From Candidatus Sulfopaludibacter sp. SbA3 (GTDB lineage: Bacteria > Acidobacteriota > Terriglobia > Bryobacterales > Bryobacteraceae), in contig OKRF01000148.1 of NCBI GenBank assembly GCA_900290315.1, positions 35,906 to 41,838 on the forward strand: a stretch of 5,933 nt of DNA. Direction: 5' to 3'. The position numbers and the translations under genes were made by a program. Under the pieces are notes generated by a model, which searched no databases, was not told the origin of the DNA, and was given only the letters and a program-made list of their open reading frames with translations. Positions 1-5,336 of this stretch are shown piece after piece. Position 1 is the first letter of the stretch. Every line of letters begins with the position of its first letter.

Positions 1-1
1 C

Positions 2-1483
2 ATCTTCGGATACTCCTTCACCCTGCTGCGTCTCTCCACACTGCCCTTTTCCGCGGGATGCGCATGGCTGCTCTACTCCCTGGGCCGACGCACCGGCCTC
101 AACCACTCGCTCGCCACATTTGGCGCCCTCACCGTCGTGCTGTCCCCCGTCTTCATCCCGCTGGCCGCTTCTTACATGACGGACGTGCCGGCGCTCTTGT
201 GCTGGATCGCCTGTTTCTTCTGCGCCCTACGCGCGGTGGACGCCCGCGGCGCAACGCGCTCCTCTCTTTGGCTGGCCGCCGCCGCCATCGCCGGATTCGC
301 CGGCGGCACCATCCGCCAGGTGGTCTGGATTGCTCCATTCCTGGCGATTCCGTCCGTCGTTTGGCTGCGCCGCCGGGAGCCACGCCTGGCCATCGCGGCA
401 GCTTCCCTCTGGTGCGCCACCGCGGCCGCCGCGGCTGCATGCGTCTTCTGGTATCAGGCGCAACCAGGACACCAACCTGTCACCGTGCAGCCCTGGATGG
501 ACGTCCTGCAGGGCATTGCCGAGCCGCTCCGCCTGATGCTCGTCGCCTCCCTGCTCGCCATTCTGCCAGTCCTGCTACTCTACCTCACCGCATGGAAGCG
601 ATGGCTGCCGGTGCCGGCCGCGCCCGTCCTCGGGTCGCTCGCCGCCGGGGCATTCCTGGCGGCCTGCCTGTGGTGGTTTCAGGACGATCTCCTTCTCGGC
701 AACCTGGTGACTCCCAACGGGATGCTGTGGGAAGGCTCCGAGGCCATGGGAGCGAGGCCCGTAATTCTGAGCGGTCCCATTCTTGCTGCCCTGGGCGCTG
801 CACTCTGCCTGGGCGCCGGATTCGCCGGCGCGTCCCTCTTCCGCGCCTGGCGCTGCCGCACCGAATGGGAGGACGGCTCCTCGCCCCTGCGCCGATTTCT
901 CTTTCTCACCGCGCCTTCCTGCGCGCTCTACGTTTTTGCAGTCGCCGTCCGCTACGCCAGCGATGGGATCCTCTTCGACCGCTATCTCATTTTCGTGACG
1001 CCGCCGCTCGTGATCTCCCTGCTATGGCTGTACCAGACTCGCATCCGCCCCTCGCCTTCCCGCCTGGGCTGGATCGTGCTCACTCTCTTCGCCGTCTACG
1101 GAGTCGCCGCCACTCACGACTACATCGCGGCCGCCCGCGCCCGCCTCCAGGCCGCGTCCGCCGTCACCGCTTCCGGAGTCCCGCGAACCCGCGTCTCCGC
1201 CGGACTCGAGTTCGATGGCTGGACCCAACTCGAGAGCACCGGCCGAATTCCGCCCCTAGCCGAGCGGAAGCGCGATGCCCGCACCTTTCCCCTGCCGGAT
1301 CCGTACTGGTTCTGGAAAATGACTCCCGTCATCGACCCGCTTTACTGCATCGTCTACTCGCCGGTCGAAGGGTTGCGCGACTCCGACTTCCCGCCGGTCG
1401 CCTTCCGCACCTGGCTCCCGCCCTTTCATCGCCGCGTCCTCACCCAGACGCTTCCTAAGAGTGAAGCCCTGCCTAGAAACTAG
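2..1483 (+). CDS. GT39/ArnT-like multi-pass membrane glycosyltransferase (5' partial)
   Basis: The frame is open from base 2 to a TAG at 1481-1483, giving 493 visible residues. The start lies outside the window, and the ATG at 137 is an internal Met rather than a convincing start. The protein is strongly hydrophobic with about ten membrane spans, followed by a roughly 110-residue soluble tail. Two segments recall the polyprenyl-phosphate-sugar dependent PMT/ArnT (GT39) superfamily: SYMTDVPAL (visible residues about 57-65), like the conserved MTDVP loop, and FDRYLIFVTPP (about 325-335), like the DRY..P motif before a late helix. Known members transfer a sugar from a lipid carrier on the outer face of the inner membrane. 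The N-terminal loop with the usual catalytic acidic residue would be upstream, so activity cannot be judged. An overlapping + frame (58-1458) is Arg/Pro-rich and is a GC-bias shadow. The gene converges on the metalloprotease gene. Substrate unknown; a non-catalytic membrane protein of the same fold is possible. Confidence 0.72.
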   Translation: MFGYSFTLLRLSTLPFSAGCAWLLYSLGRRTGLNHSLATFGALTVVLSPVFIPLAASYMTDVPALLCWIACFFCALRAVDARGATRSSLWLAAAAIAGFAGGTIRQVVWIAPFLAIPSVVWLRRREPRLAIAAASLWCATAAAAAACVFWYQAQPGHQPVTVQPWMDVLQGIAEPLRLMLVASLLAILPVLLLYLTAWKRWLPVPAAPVLGSLAAGAFLAACLWWFQDDLLLGNLVTPNGMLWEGSEAMGARPVILSGPILAALGAALCLGAGFAGASLFRAWRCRTEWEDGSSPLRRFLFLTAPSCALYVFAVAVRYASDGILFDRYLIFVTPPLVISLLWLYQTRIRPSPSRLGWIVLTLFAVYGVAATHDYIAAARARLQAASAVTASGVPRTRVSAGLEFDGWTQLESTGRIPPLAERKRDARTFPLPDPYWFWKMTPVIDPLYCIVYSPVEGLRDSDFPPVAFRTWLPPFHRRVLTQTLPKSEALPRN

Positions 1484-2043
1484 TGCACCCTCTCCAGCAA
1501 ATGCTTCCGGTCGTCGGCCGAGATGCCCGAATGCTTGCGAATGTCGTCCCGCACCTTCAGTTGTCTGCGGTATCGTCCGAAGTACTCCGGAATATCCCCG
1601 CCATGCTGAAAGTCATACATGATGTCGGCGAACTCCGCACTGTGCGCCAAGCCCAGCGCATGCCCCGTTTCGTGCAGGCAGGTCAGATACAGAATCGTTT
1701 CCCGCAACAGGGCGTCACCGCCTGCCGCATTGGCCGCGGGAGCCAGCACATACACCTCCGCTCCGGGCACGCCATCCACCAGAATCGGACGAGCCTCGCC
1801 GTACAGGCCGCCCCTCCCACTGGCCCAGTTGATGCGGATTTGCGCCCTCTCGCGATCCATCGTCCGTTCCACCCTGAGCTTGCCGCCCGACGCCGTCTGC
1901 CACGCCTCCATGGCCCACTGCGCCAACTCCGGGTCGCTGATGCGACACCCGCTTTCCATGTTGGCGCACGCCTGCACCCAATACCTCAGCGTGGCACCCT
2001 GCCCCACGCCGCACATCAATAACACCACCGCAATCCTCAGCAC
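1480..2043 (-). CDS. Small secreted matrixin-like (metzincin) zinc metalloprotease
   Basis: This 187-residue protein is predicted to be an exported zinc endopeptidase. Residues 1-17 (MLRIAVVLLMCGVGQGA) form a short signal peptide. The metzincin zinc site HETGHALGLAH spans residues 124-134: H124, H128 and H134 bind zinc and E125 is the general base. The Met-turn follows at IMYD (M142). The upstream part (about 38-75, with EAWQTASG and an AQIRINW strand) resembles the N-terminal half of a matrixin catalytic domain. It is near the minimum size for such a domain, with no visible propeptide or accessory domain. Residues after 157 are rich in Lys/Arg/His and unassigned. The start is GTG at 2043-2041; an in-frame stop at 2100-2098 and no ATG/GTG/TTG between leave no longer option, and the internal ATG at codon 10 would destroy the signal peptide. 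The Shine-Dalgarno is weak. The target is unknown. An archaemetzincin-like assignment is possible but less fitting. Confidence 0.85.
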   Translation of the reverse strand: MLRIAVVLLMCGVGQGATLRYWVQACANMESGCRISDPELAQWAMEAWQTASGGKLRVERTMDRERAQIRINWASGRGGLYGEARPILVDGVPGAEVYVLAPAANAAGGDALLRETILYLTCLHETGHALGLAHSAEFADIMYDFQHGGDIPEYFGRYRRQLKVRDDIRKHSGISADDRKHLLERVH

Positions 2044-2116
2044 TCTACCAGTGTAAGGGACTTTCCCAGGGGTGTCTTTGAGCAGCCGTTTACGCTTCTA
2101 GAGATATAGGAAGTAC

Positions 2117-2257
2117 ATGCGCATGCCGAAGCCAGTTCCAAAACCAACGCCGGTGATCCGCCGTCCGCCGCCCGCCGCCAAGCCCACCGGCAGAAAGCAC
2201 ACCACACCCGCGCGCCCCTCAAGCGACGTCTTTCACCCATCGTCCTTTCTGGATTGA
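2117..2257 (+). CDS. Possible 46-residue Pro/Lys/Arg-rich small protein
   Basis: This short frame lies in the gap between the metalloprotease gene and the PD40 gene. It begins MRMPKPVPKPTPVIRRPPP, continues with basic and proline-rich sequence, and ends in SSFLD before TGA at 2255-2257. An AGGA (2108-2111) lies 5 nt before the ATG, a usable Shine-Dalgarno. The alternating PKPVPKPTP pattern looks like a selected low-complexity peptide, but a proline-rich reading can also arise from C-rich DNA. No signal peptide, membrane span or domain is visible. It diverges from the protease gene and converges on the PD40 gene without overlapping either. The function is unknown. The opposite-strand frame at 2037-2240 is less convincing because it overlaps the protease start. 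Confidence 0.38.
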   Translation: MRMPKPVPKPTPVIRRPPPAAKPTGRKHTTPARPSSDVFHPSSFLD

Positions 2258-2258
2258 C

Positions 2259-3263
2259 CTACTTCCAGCGCGCGGTGAAGATATTGAACTCGTACCGCTC
2301 CTTGGCGTCCAGATCCGAACAGAAGACCAGCGTCTTGCCATCCGGCGAAAACTCCGGGAACGAAGTAAAGCCGCCGGTATTCGTCACCTGCTCTAGCCCC
2401 GTGCCATCCACGTTGATCAGGTACAGTTCGAAGTGCCGGCTGTCGCAATCGTGCTTGTTTGACGAGAACAGAATCTTCTTCCCGTCCGGCGTAAACGTGG
2501 GCGCAAAGCTGGCGCAGCCGAAGCCGGTGATGGCATGGGCGCCGCTGCCATCCGCGTTCGCCACCATGATCTCCATCTTCATTGGCGCAGTCAGATTCTC
2601 CGCCAGCAGCGACTTGTACTTGTCCATATCCGCCGGCGTCTTAGGATAGTTCGCGCGCCACACCAGTTTCTTCCCATCGCGCGAAAACACCGCGCCTCCG
2701 TCATACCCCGGCGATTTCGTCACCTGCTTCTTGCCCGAGCCGTCGCTCTTCATGGTCCACAAATCCAAGTCCCCCGACGCCAGCGATGTGTACACTATGT
2801 TCCCCGTCTTCCAGTTGACCGTGGCCTCCGGATCGTAACCTGGCATTTCCGTCAGCCGCTTCTCGATCTTGCCGTCGTCCGTGGCCAGATAAATGTCATA
2901 GCCGGCGAATACACCCCACAGATAACCCTTGCTGCGATCCGGATTCGCCGGGCACGCGGCGTCCGCCATGTGCGTGGAGGCATAAACAATGTGCTTGTTG
3001 TCCGCCAGGAAGTATCCGCAGGTGGTGCGGCCTTTGCCCGTCGATACCAGGTGCTGATCGCTGCCGTCGGCGTTCATCACGAACATCTGGTCGCAGTCGA
3101 ATGGCGGCCGCGTGGTCTGAAAGATCAGCCGCTTGCCATCCGGCGCCCAATACGCTTCCGCGTTCTGCCCGCCATGCGTGAGCTGGCGGATGTCATCCAG
3201 GTGTTTCGATTGTGCCGCCGCCACGCAGGCGGCGGCGGAGAGTACCACCAGCGTTTTCGTCAT
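2259..3263 (-). CDS. Exported TolB-like PD40 beta-propeller protein
   Basis: This 334-residue protein begins with a signal peptide (MTKTLVVLSAAACVAAAQ, 1-18) and is otherwise a PD40/WD40-like beta-propeller of the TolB type. Repeat signatures occur at about 39-49 (WAPDGKRLIFQ), 84-95 (degenerate), 147-160 (degenerate), 192-203 (FSRDGKKLVWR), 256-267 (FTPDGKKILFSS) and 304-315 (FSPDGKTLVFCS). They are interleaved with NADGSD, KSDGSG, NADGSG and NVDGTG turns, consistent with six blades. It is therefore probably a periplasmic binding or scaffold protein; no catalytic residues are evident. TolB itself works with Pal in the envelope, but there is no tol context here, so it should not be called tolB. 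The frame is open upstream to 3479, but the ATG at 3263 is chosen because it gives the signal peptide at once and overlaps the upstream stop as ATGA. Several Cys residues (57, 82, 104, 250, 273, 315) could form disulfides. The partner is probably the creatininase-like protein. Confidence 0.9.
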   Translation of the reverse strand: MTKTLVVLSAAACVAAAQSKHLDDIRQLTHGGQNAEAYWAPDGKRLIFQTTRPPFDCDQMFVMNADGSDQHLVSTGKGRTTCGYFLADNKHIVYASTHMADAACPANPDRSKGYLWGVFAGYDIYLATDDGKIEKRLTEMPGYDPEATVNWKTGNIVYTSLASGDLDLWTMKSDGSGKKQVTKSPGYDGGAVFSRDGKKLVWRANYPKTPADMDKYKSLLAENLTAPMKMEIMVANADGSGAHAITGFGCASFAPTFTPDGKKILFSSNKHDCDSRHFELYLINVDGTGLEQVTNTGGFTSFPEFSPDGKTLVFCSDLDAKERYEFNIFTARWK

Positions 3264-4087
3264 TGCTGGGTCGCCGTCCCCTGGCTTTGCAACCGGCGGA
3301 TCTCCTTCACCGCGGCATCCACCTTCATATCGAAAATCATTTTCCCCAGTGCCACCGTGGAAGGCCGCGCATCGCCGCTGATCCCGTTGTTCATCCGGGG
3401 TGCATTGGGGTCCCGCTTTTCTCCCGGCTTGCGCATCGGGTCGCCCAGCGCGGTGGCCACCAGTTCCATCCGCACCCAACCCTTGTCGCCGCCGAGGTAC
3501 ATCATCTCCGACGTATCCGGAATGCCCGCGTGCGAGCTCAGCGGCAGATTCTTTGATGTCAGATACTTGTCGAATTCGTCGTTGGCCTTATATACGTCCT
3601 CGCAGAAATAGACGTGGATGCCCTGGGGCGCGTACTTCTCATCCAGTTGCTTCGCCGTATCGCCCAGTTCCTTCTGCCCCCCGCCGTGATCGCCCATCAG
3701 AACGACCGTCTTGAACCCGTTCTTGATCAGTTGCTCGGAGACCTGTTCGTTCACCGCCGCAAACACCGGACCCGTCAGCCCGATCGTCCCCGGCAGATTG
3801 GCATTGGCATTGTTCACGGAGAACGGCATCACCGGCGCGGCGATGGCGTTTCCCAGTTTCTCGGCGATCGCCACCACGGTCGCGTGTCCCATCAGCGTGT
3901 GGCCGCCATTCACATTCTGCGGACCCCGCGTCTCCGTCCCGCCGTTATACACCAGCACGGTGGTCTTACCGCCCTGTATGGCCGCCTTCAGTTCCGGCCA
4001 CGTCATCATCTCCAGGTCCACCGTACTCCTGGTCTGCGCCCACCCGCCCACAGCAAACAGACAGACTACCAAAGCCGCTAAACGCAT
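3260..4087 (-). CDS. Exported creatininase-family amidohydrolase-like protein
   Basis: This 275-residue protein has a signal peptide (MRLAALVVCLFAVGGWAQ, 1-18) followed by a creatininase-fold domain. The family is of metal-dependent amidohydrolases (creatininase, the FAPy deformylase ArfB, the mycofactocin peptidase MftE). Family landmarks are present but altered. GGTETRGPQNVNGGH (49-63) stands where members usually have GSTEQHGPHLPLGTD: E52 is kept, the usual His is R54, and the usual Asp is H63. GDHGGG (132-137) stands for NGHGGN with H134 kept. HAGIPDTSEM (186-195) stands for HAGExETS, with D191 at the usual Glu. A modified metal centre or lost activity are both possible. Most characterised members are cytoplasmic, so export is notable. 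GGAGGGG (4101-4095) sits 7 nt before the ATG, a strong Shine-Dalgarno. It is the first gene of a two-gene operon, and its TGA overlaps the PD40 start. The substrate cannot be inferred; degradation of creatinine itself is not supported. Confidence 0.85.
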   Translation of the reverse strand: MRLAALVVCLFAVGGWAQTRSTVDLEMMTWPELKAAIQGGKTTVLVYNGGTETRGPQNVNGGHTLMGHATVVAIAEKLGNAIAAPVMPFSVNNANANLPGTIGLTGPVFAAVNEQVSEQLIKNGFKTVVLMGDHGGGQKELGDTAKQLDEKYAPQGIHVYFCEDVYKANDEFDKYLTSKNLPLSSHAGIPDTSEMMYLGGDKGWVRMELVATALGDPMRKPGEKRDPNAPRMNNGISGDARPSTVALGKMIFDMKVDAAVKEIRRLQSQGTATQQ

Positions 4088-4153
4088 CTTTCGACCCCTC
4101 CGGCGTCACGCGGCAGCATATCATAGATGGACGGTCACTGAGGGGGACCCAAC
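4088..4153. promoter_or_regulatory. Divergent intergenic promoter region
   Basis: The 66 bp between the creatininase-like and VOC genes must hold the 5' ends of both transcripts unless one starts inside a neighbour. It carries Shine-Dalgarno sequences for both genes: GGAGGGG on the minus strand (4101-4095) and AGGGGG on the plus strand (4141-4146). Near the middle, TATCAT (4119-4124, plus) and TATGAT (4125-4120, minus) overlap almost completely, and each matches five of six bases of TATAAT. Either would give a leader of roughly 25 nt. No -35 match is visible at the proper distance on either strand, so the promoter call is tentative. Confidence 0.35.
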
Positions 4154-4630
4154 ATGGAACATATCATCGCCAGACTGCTCTACGATTTCGAACAGGGAAA
4201 GGTGAATCGCCGCCAGCTTATCCAGAGTCTCGCCCTGGCGGCATCCGCTGCCGCCGCCGCACGGGCCGCCGGGGGCAAAGGCTTCAAAGCTGTGGCCGTC
4301 AACCACATTTCGTACCAGGTGGCCGACTACGCCAAGACCCGCGACTTCTACGCCGATCTCCTCGGCATGCAGGTATCGCATGACGATGGGCGCCAGTGCT
4401 ACCTTGCCTTCGGAGACACCTTCCTGCTGGCCCGCAACGCCCGCGCCGGCGCCACCGTCCCCCGCATCGACCACATGGCCTACACTATCGAAGATTGGGA
4501 CAAGAACGCCGTCGAGGCCGAACTCAAGCGCCGCAACCTGCCCGTCCGCCCCGACACCGAAGACAGCTTCCACACCAAAGACCCCGACGGCTTCGACGTC
4601 CAGATCAGCGGCAAAAACATGCACGCCTGA
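4154..4630 (+). CDS. VOC (glyoxalase/dioxygenase-fold) protein with Tat-like leader
   Basis: This 158-residue protein has one vicinal-oxygen-chelate domain. The leader has NRRQLIQSLALAA (18-30), with twin arginines R19-R20 and then an Ala-rich hydrophobic stretch to about 39, resembling a Tat signal or an uncleaved membrane anchor. The VOC domain follows. NHISYQVADYAKTRDFYADLL (50-70) is the typical first strand and helix with H51, CYLAFGDTFLLA (82-93) is the mid sheet, IDHMAYTIED (105-114) carries H107, and DPDGFDVQIS (143-152) ends the fold. Metal-dependent members usually have Glu in the last motif (DPxGxxxEl); here it is Q150, so metal binding may be altered and chemistry cannot be assigned. 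One domain of this size would normally act as a dimer. AGGGGG (4141-4146) ends 7 nt before the ATG, supporting this start. It is transcribed away from the creatininase-like operon. The family covers glyoxalases, extradiol dioxygenases and resistance proteins, so no specific name is justified. Confidence 0.87.
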   Translation: MEHIIARLLYDFEQGKVNRRQLIQSLALAASAAAAARAAGGKGFKAVAVNHISYQVADYAKTRDFYADLLGMQVSHDDGRQCYLAFGDTFLLARNARAGATVPRIDHMAYTIEDWDKNAVEAELKRRNLPVRPDTEDSFHTKDPDGFDVQISGKNMHA

Positions 4631-4632
4631 AT

Positions 4633-4653
4633 TTCGCCGCTTTGGCGAATTTG
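4633..4653 (+). terminator. Short hairpin just after the VOC gene
   Basis: TTCGCC (4633-4638) and GGCGAA (4644-4649) form a perfect 6-bp stem with a 5-nt loop, followed by TTTGG, three bases after the VOC stop codon. Position and shape suit a weak intrinsic terminator or 3'-end stabiliser. The U-tract is poor, so it may not terminate alone. Confidence 0.35.
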
Positions 4654-4723
4654 GTTGCCTCTCTCTCGAAAACGGCCGCATCGCCCGGAAGATGACACGG
4701 TCGAAAAACCGGTCGAGCGACTG

Positions 4724-4788
4724 GGTAACGCCGGCGATCTTGTCGCCGGTCGGCCAGTGCAACCGGCGGCGAGACCGCCGGCGCTACC
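4724..4788. repeat. Inverted pair of REP-like 29-bp units (REPIN/BIME-like)
   Basis: Unit 1 occupies 4724-4752 on the plus strand. Unit 2 occupies 4788-4760 on the minus strand, with a 7-bp spacer (GCCAGTG) between. Read from the outer ends, 24 of 29 positions agree, and all five differences are transitions (unit positions 5, 14, 18, 20 and 28). Each unit is a foot sequence (GGTAA or GGTAG) followed by a 7-bp hairpin: CCGGCGA/TCGCCGG in unit 1 and CCGGCGG/CCGCCGG in unit 2, with a 5-nt loop. The changes at 14 and 20 are compensatory (A-T to G-C), which points to selection on or copying of the hairpin. A GTAG-type foot beside a hairpin is the known mark of REP sequences mobilised by RAYT (TnpA-REP) transposases. 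No transposase gene is in the window, so these would be non-autonomous copies. Confidence 0.6.
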
Positions 4789-4802
4789 AACCGCCGGTTT
4801 TT
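4761..4802 (+). terminator. Possible intrinsic terminator using a REP arm
   Basis: AACCGGCGG (4761-4769) is complementary over all nine bases to CCGCCGGTT (4791-4799), and the downstream arm runs into a T tract ending at 4802. The loop is long (21 nt), and the upstream arm can alternatively pair with CCGCCGG at 4775-4781 inside the REP-like unit. It lies about 130 nt after the VOC stop, so it could end read-through from that gene. The competing pairing makes this tentative. Confidence 0.35.
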
Positions 4803-4815
4803 CATCCCGTCTTTT

Positions 4816-4862
4816 GGGGCCGTCCGCCCCTAATTGACAGGCGACAAAAACGATCGCCTGTC
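4816..4862. repeat. Two further perfect hairpins
   Basis: GGGGC (4816-4820) and GCCCC (4826-4830) pair with a 5-nt loop. GACAGGCGA (4836-4844) and TCGCCTGTC (4854-4862) form a perfect 9-bp stem with a 9-nt A-rich loop. They follow the REP-like pair closely and lie outside any gene. They may be part of a larger dispersed intergenic repeat or act as transcript-end structures. Neither has a clean T run directly after it on either strand, so they are not called terminators. Confidence 0.5.
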
Positions 4863-4931
4863 CCGTCTGTCCCACTGGGGCTAACGAGTCTCCATCAGGG
4901 CGGCTGAGGCTCCTCTACGATATCCCGGCGT

Positions 4932-5118
4932 CTTGACCACCTAACCCTCGGCGCCTCGGTGCTGCTGGGAGCGGACTATACGGTGGAGAATGGGCGCTCC
5001 GGTTCGCACGCGTGTACAACGGAGAGAACTGGAATCCGGAGGAGACGCGGGACGTAACTGTGGTCCGGGTGGCCAGCGAACGGGCGCCGCGCAATCTGGC
5101 CTGGTGGAAGACACCCGG
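4932..5118 (+). pseudogene. Relic of a tricorn-type protease (PDZ region), frameshifted and deleted
   Basis: Three short stretches match, in order, segments I recall from bacterial tricorn protease homologues (PD40 propellers plus PDZ plus S41 peptidase). First, LLGADYTVENGR is read from 4962 to 4997. Second, RFARVYNGENWNPE is read from 5000 to 5041 in another frame; restoring one base near 4998 turns the join into NGRYRFARVYNGENW. Third, TRDVTVVRVASER then APRNLAW is read from 5045 to 5104, where intact homologues have roughly 60-70 residues of PDZ core between NWNPx and the xVTVVPVA segment. A further one-base loss after 5104 gives VEDTR (5104-5118), like the usual WVEDNR. Recognisable similarity stops there and no S41 catalytic region follows. 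Upstream, DHLTLGAS (4935-4958) may be an eroded part of the preceding domain. Frame changes plus deletion indicate a dead fragment. Identification is from remembered family sequence, not a search. Confidence 0.65.
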
Positions 5119-5336
5119 TGCGGCGCCAACAGTTGCGCCGGTAAGATGGATGCTCGCCGGCGTGGCGGGCCCGGGCCTGCTCGAATGCCTGCCTGGAGAA
5201 TGCCGTCTGTAAAGCGATGACTTTTGTGCGGACGGCCAACGGAAGCATCTGTTGGCGGCAACGGGGTATTCCTCAAAAGACTCGCGATCAAACAAAGGTG
5301 TCGGCTACTAAGATTTACAAGTAATCGCCGTGGACG
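5119..5336. other. Intergenic stretch without a recognised gene
   Basis: After the tricorn-like remnant no reading frame here resembles a known family on either strand. A perfect 6-bp inverted repeat (GCCAAC at 5235-5240, GTTGGC at 5251-5256, 10-nt loop) is present, and the composition near 5260-5336 is visibly less GC-rich than the genes around it. The stretch lies downstream of both the relic (+) and the phosphatase gene (-). No convincing terminator for the phosphatase gene was found. Confidence 0.5.

Noticed and set aside
58..1458. A 466-residue + frame overlapping the membrane protein
   Set aside because: It is Arg/Pro/His-rich with no domain, while the frame beginning at base 2 gives hydrophobic spans and the MTDVP and DRY motifs.
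2037..2240. A 67-residue minus-strand frame upstream of the metalloprotease gene
   Set aside because: It overlaps the protease start in another frame, is Arg/Trp/Cys-rich without motifs, and has no Shine-Dalgarno.
3264..3479. N-terminal extension of the PD40 gene to an ATG at 3479
   Set aside because: The extra 72 residues are Gly/Arg-rich shadow of the creatininase-like gene, and the ATG at 3263 starts exactly at a signal peptide.
2535..3611. A 358-residue + frame
   Set aside because: It is antisense to the PD40 and creatininase-like genes, Arg/His/Val-rich, with no recognisable motif.
4834..4839. A perfect TTGACA -35-like hexamer
   Set aside because: No -10-like hexamer lies 16-18 bp downstream, it overlaps a 9-bp hairpin arm, and no intact gene follows.
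4698..4862. Repeats considered as a CRISPR array
   Set aside because: The units are inverted rather than direct, spacing is irregular and there are no spacers of constant length; the CGGTCGA direct repeat (4698 and 4710) is only 7 bp.
5012..5212. A 66-residue + frame as a real gene
   Set aside because: Its first 30 residues are the tricorn-like relic, which needs a frame change to join upstream sequence; the ATG-like start falls inside the relic and the tail is unrecognisable.
4915..5295. Minus-strand 126- and 116-residue frames over the non-coding gap
   Set aside because: They show no family resemblance and lie antisense to segments that match tricorn homologues on the plus strand.
5217..5324. 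A 35-residue + frame beginning MTFVRTANGS
   Set aside because: No Shine-Dalgarno, no family match and codon use unlike neighbouring genes; too short to support.
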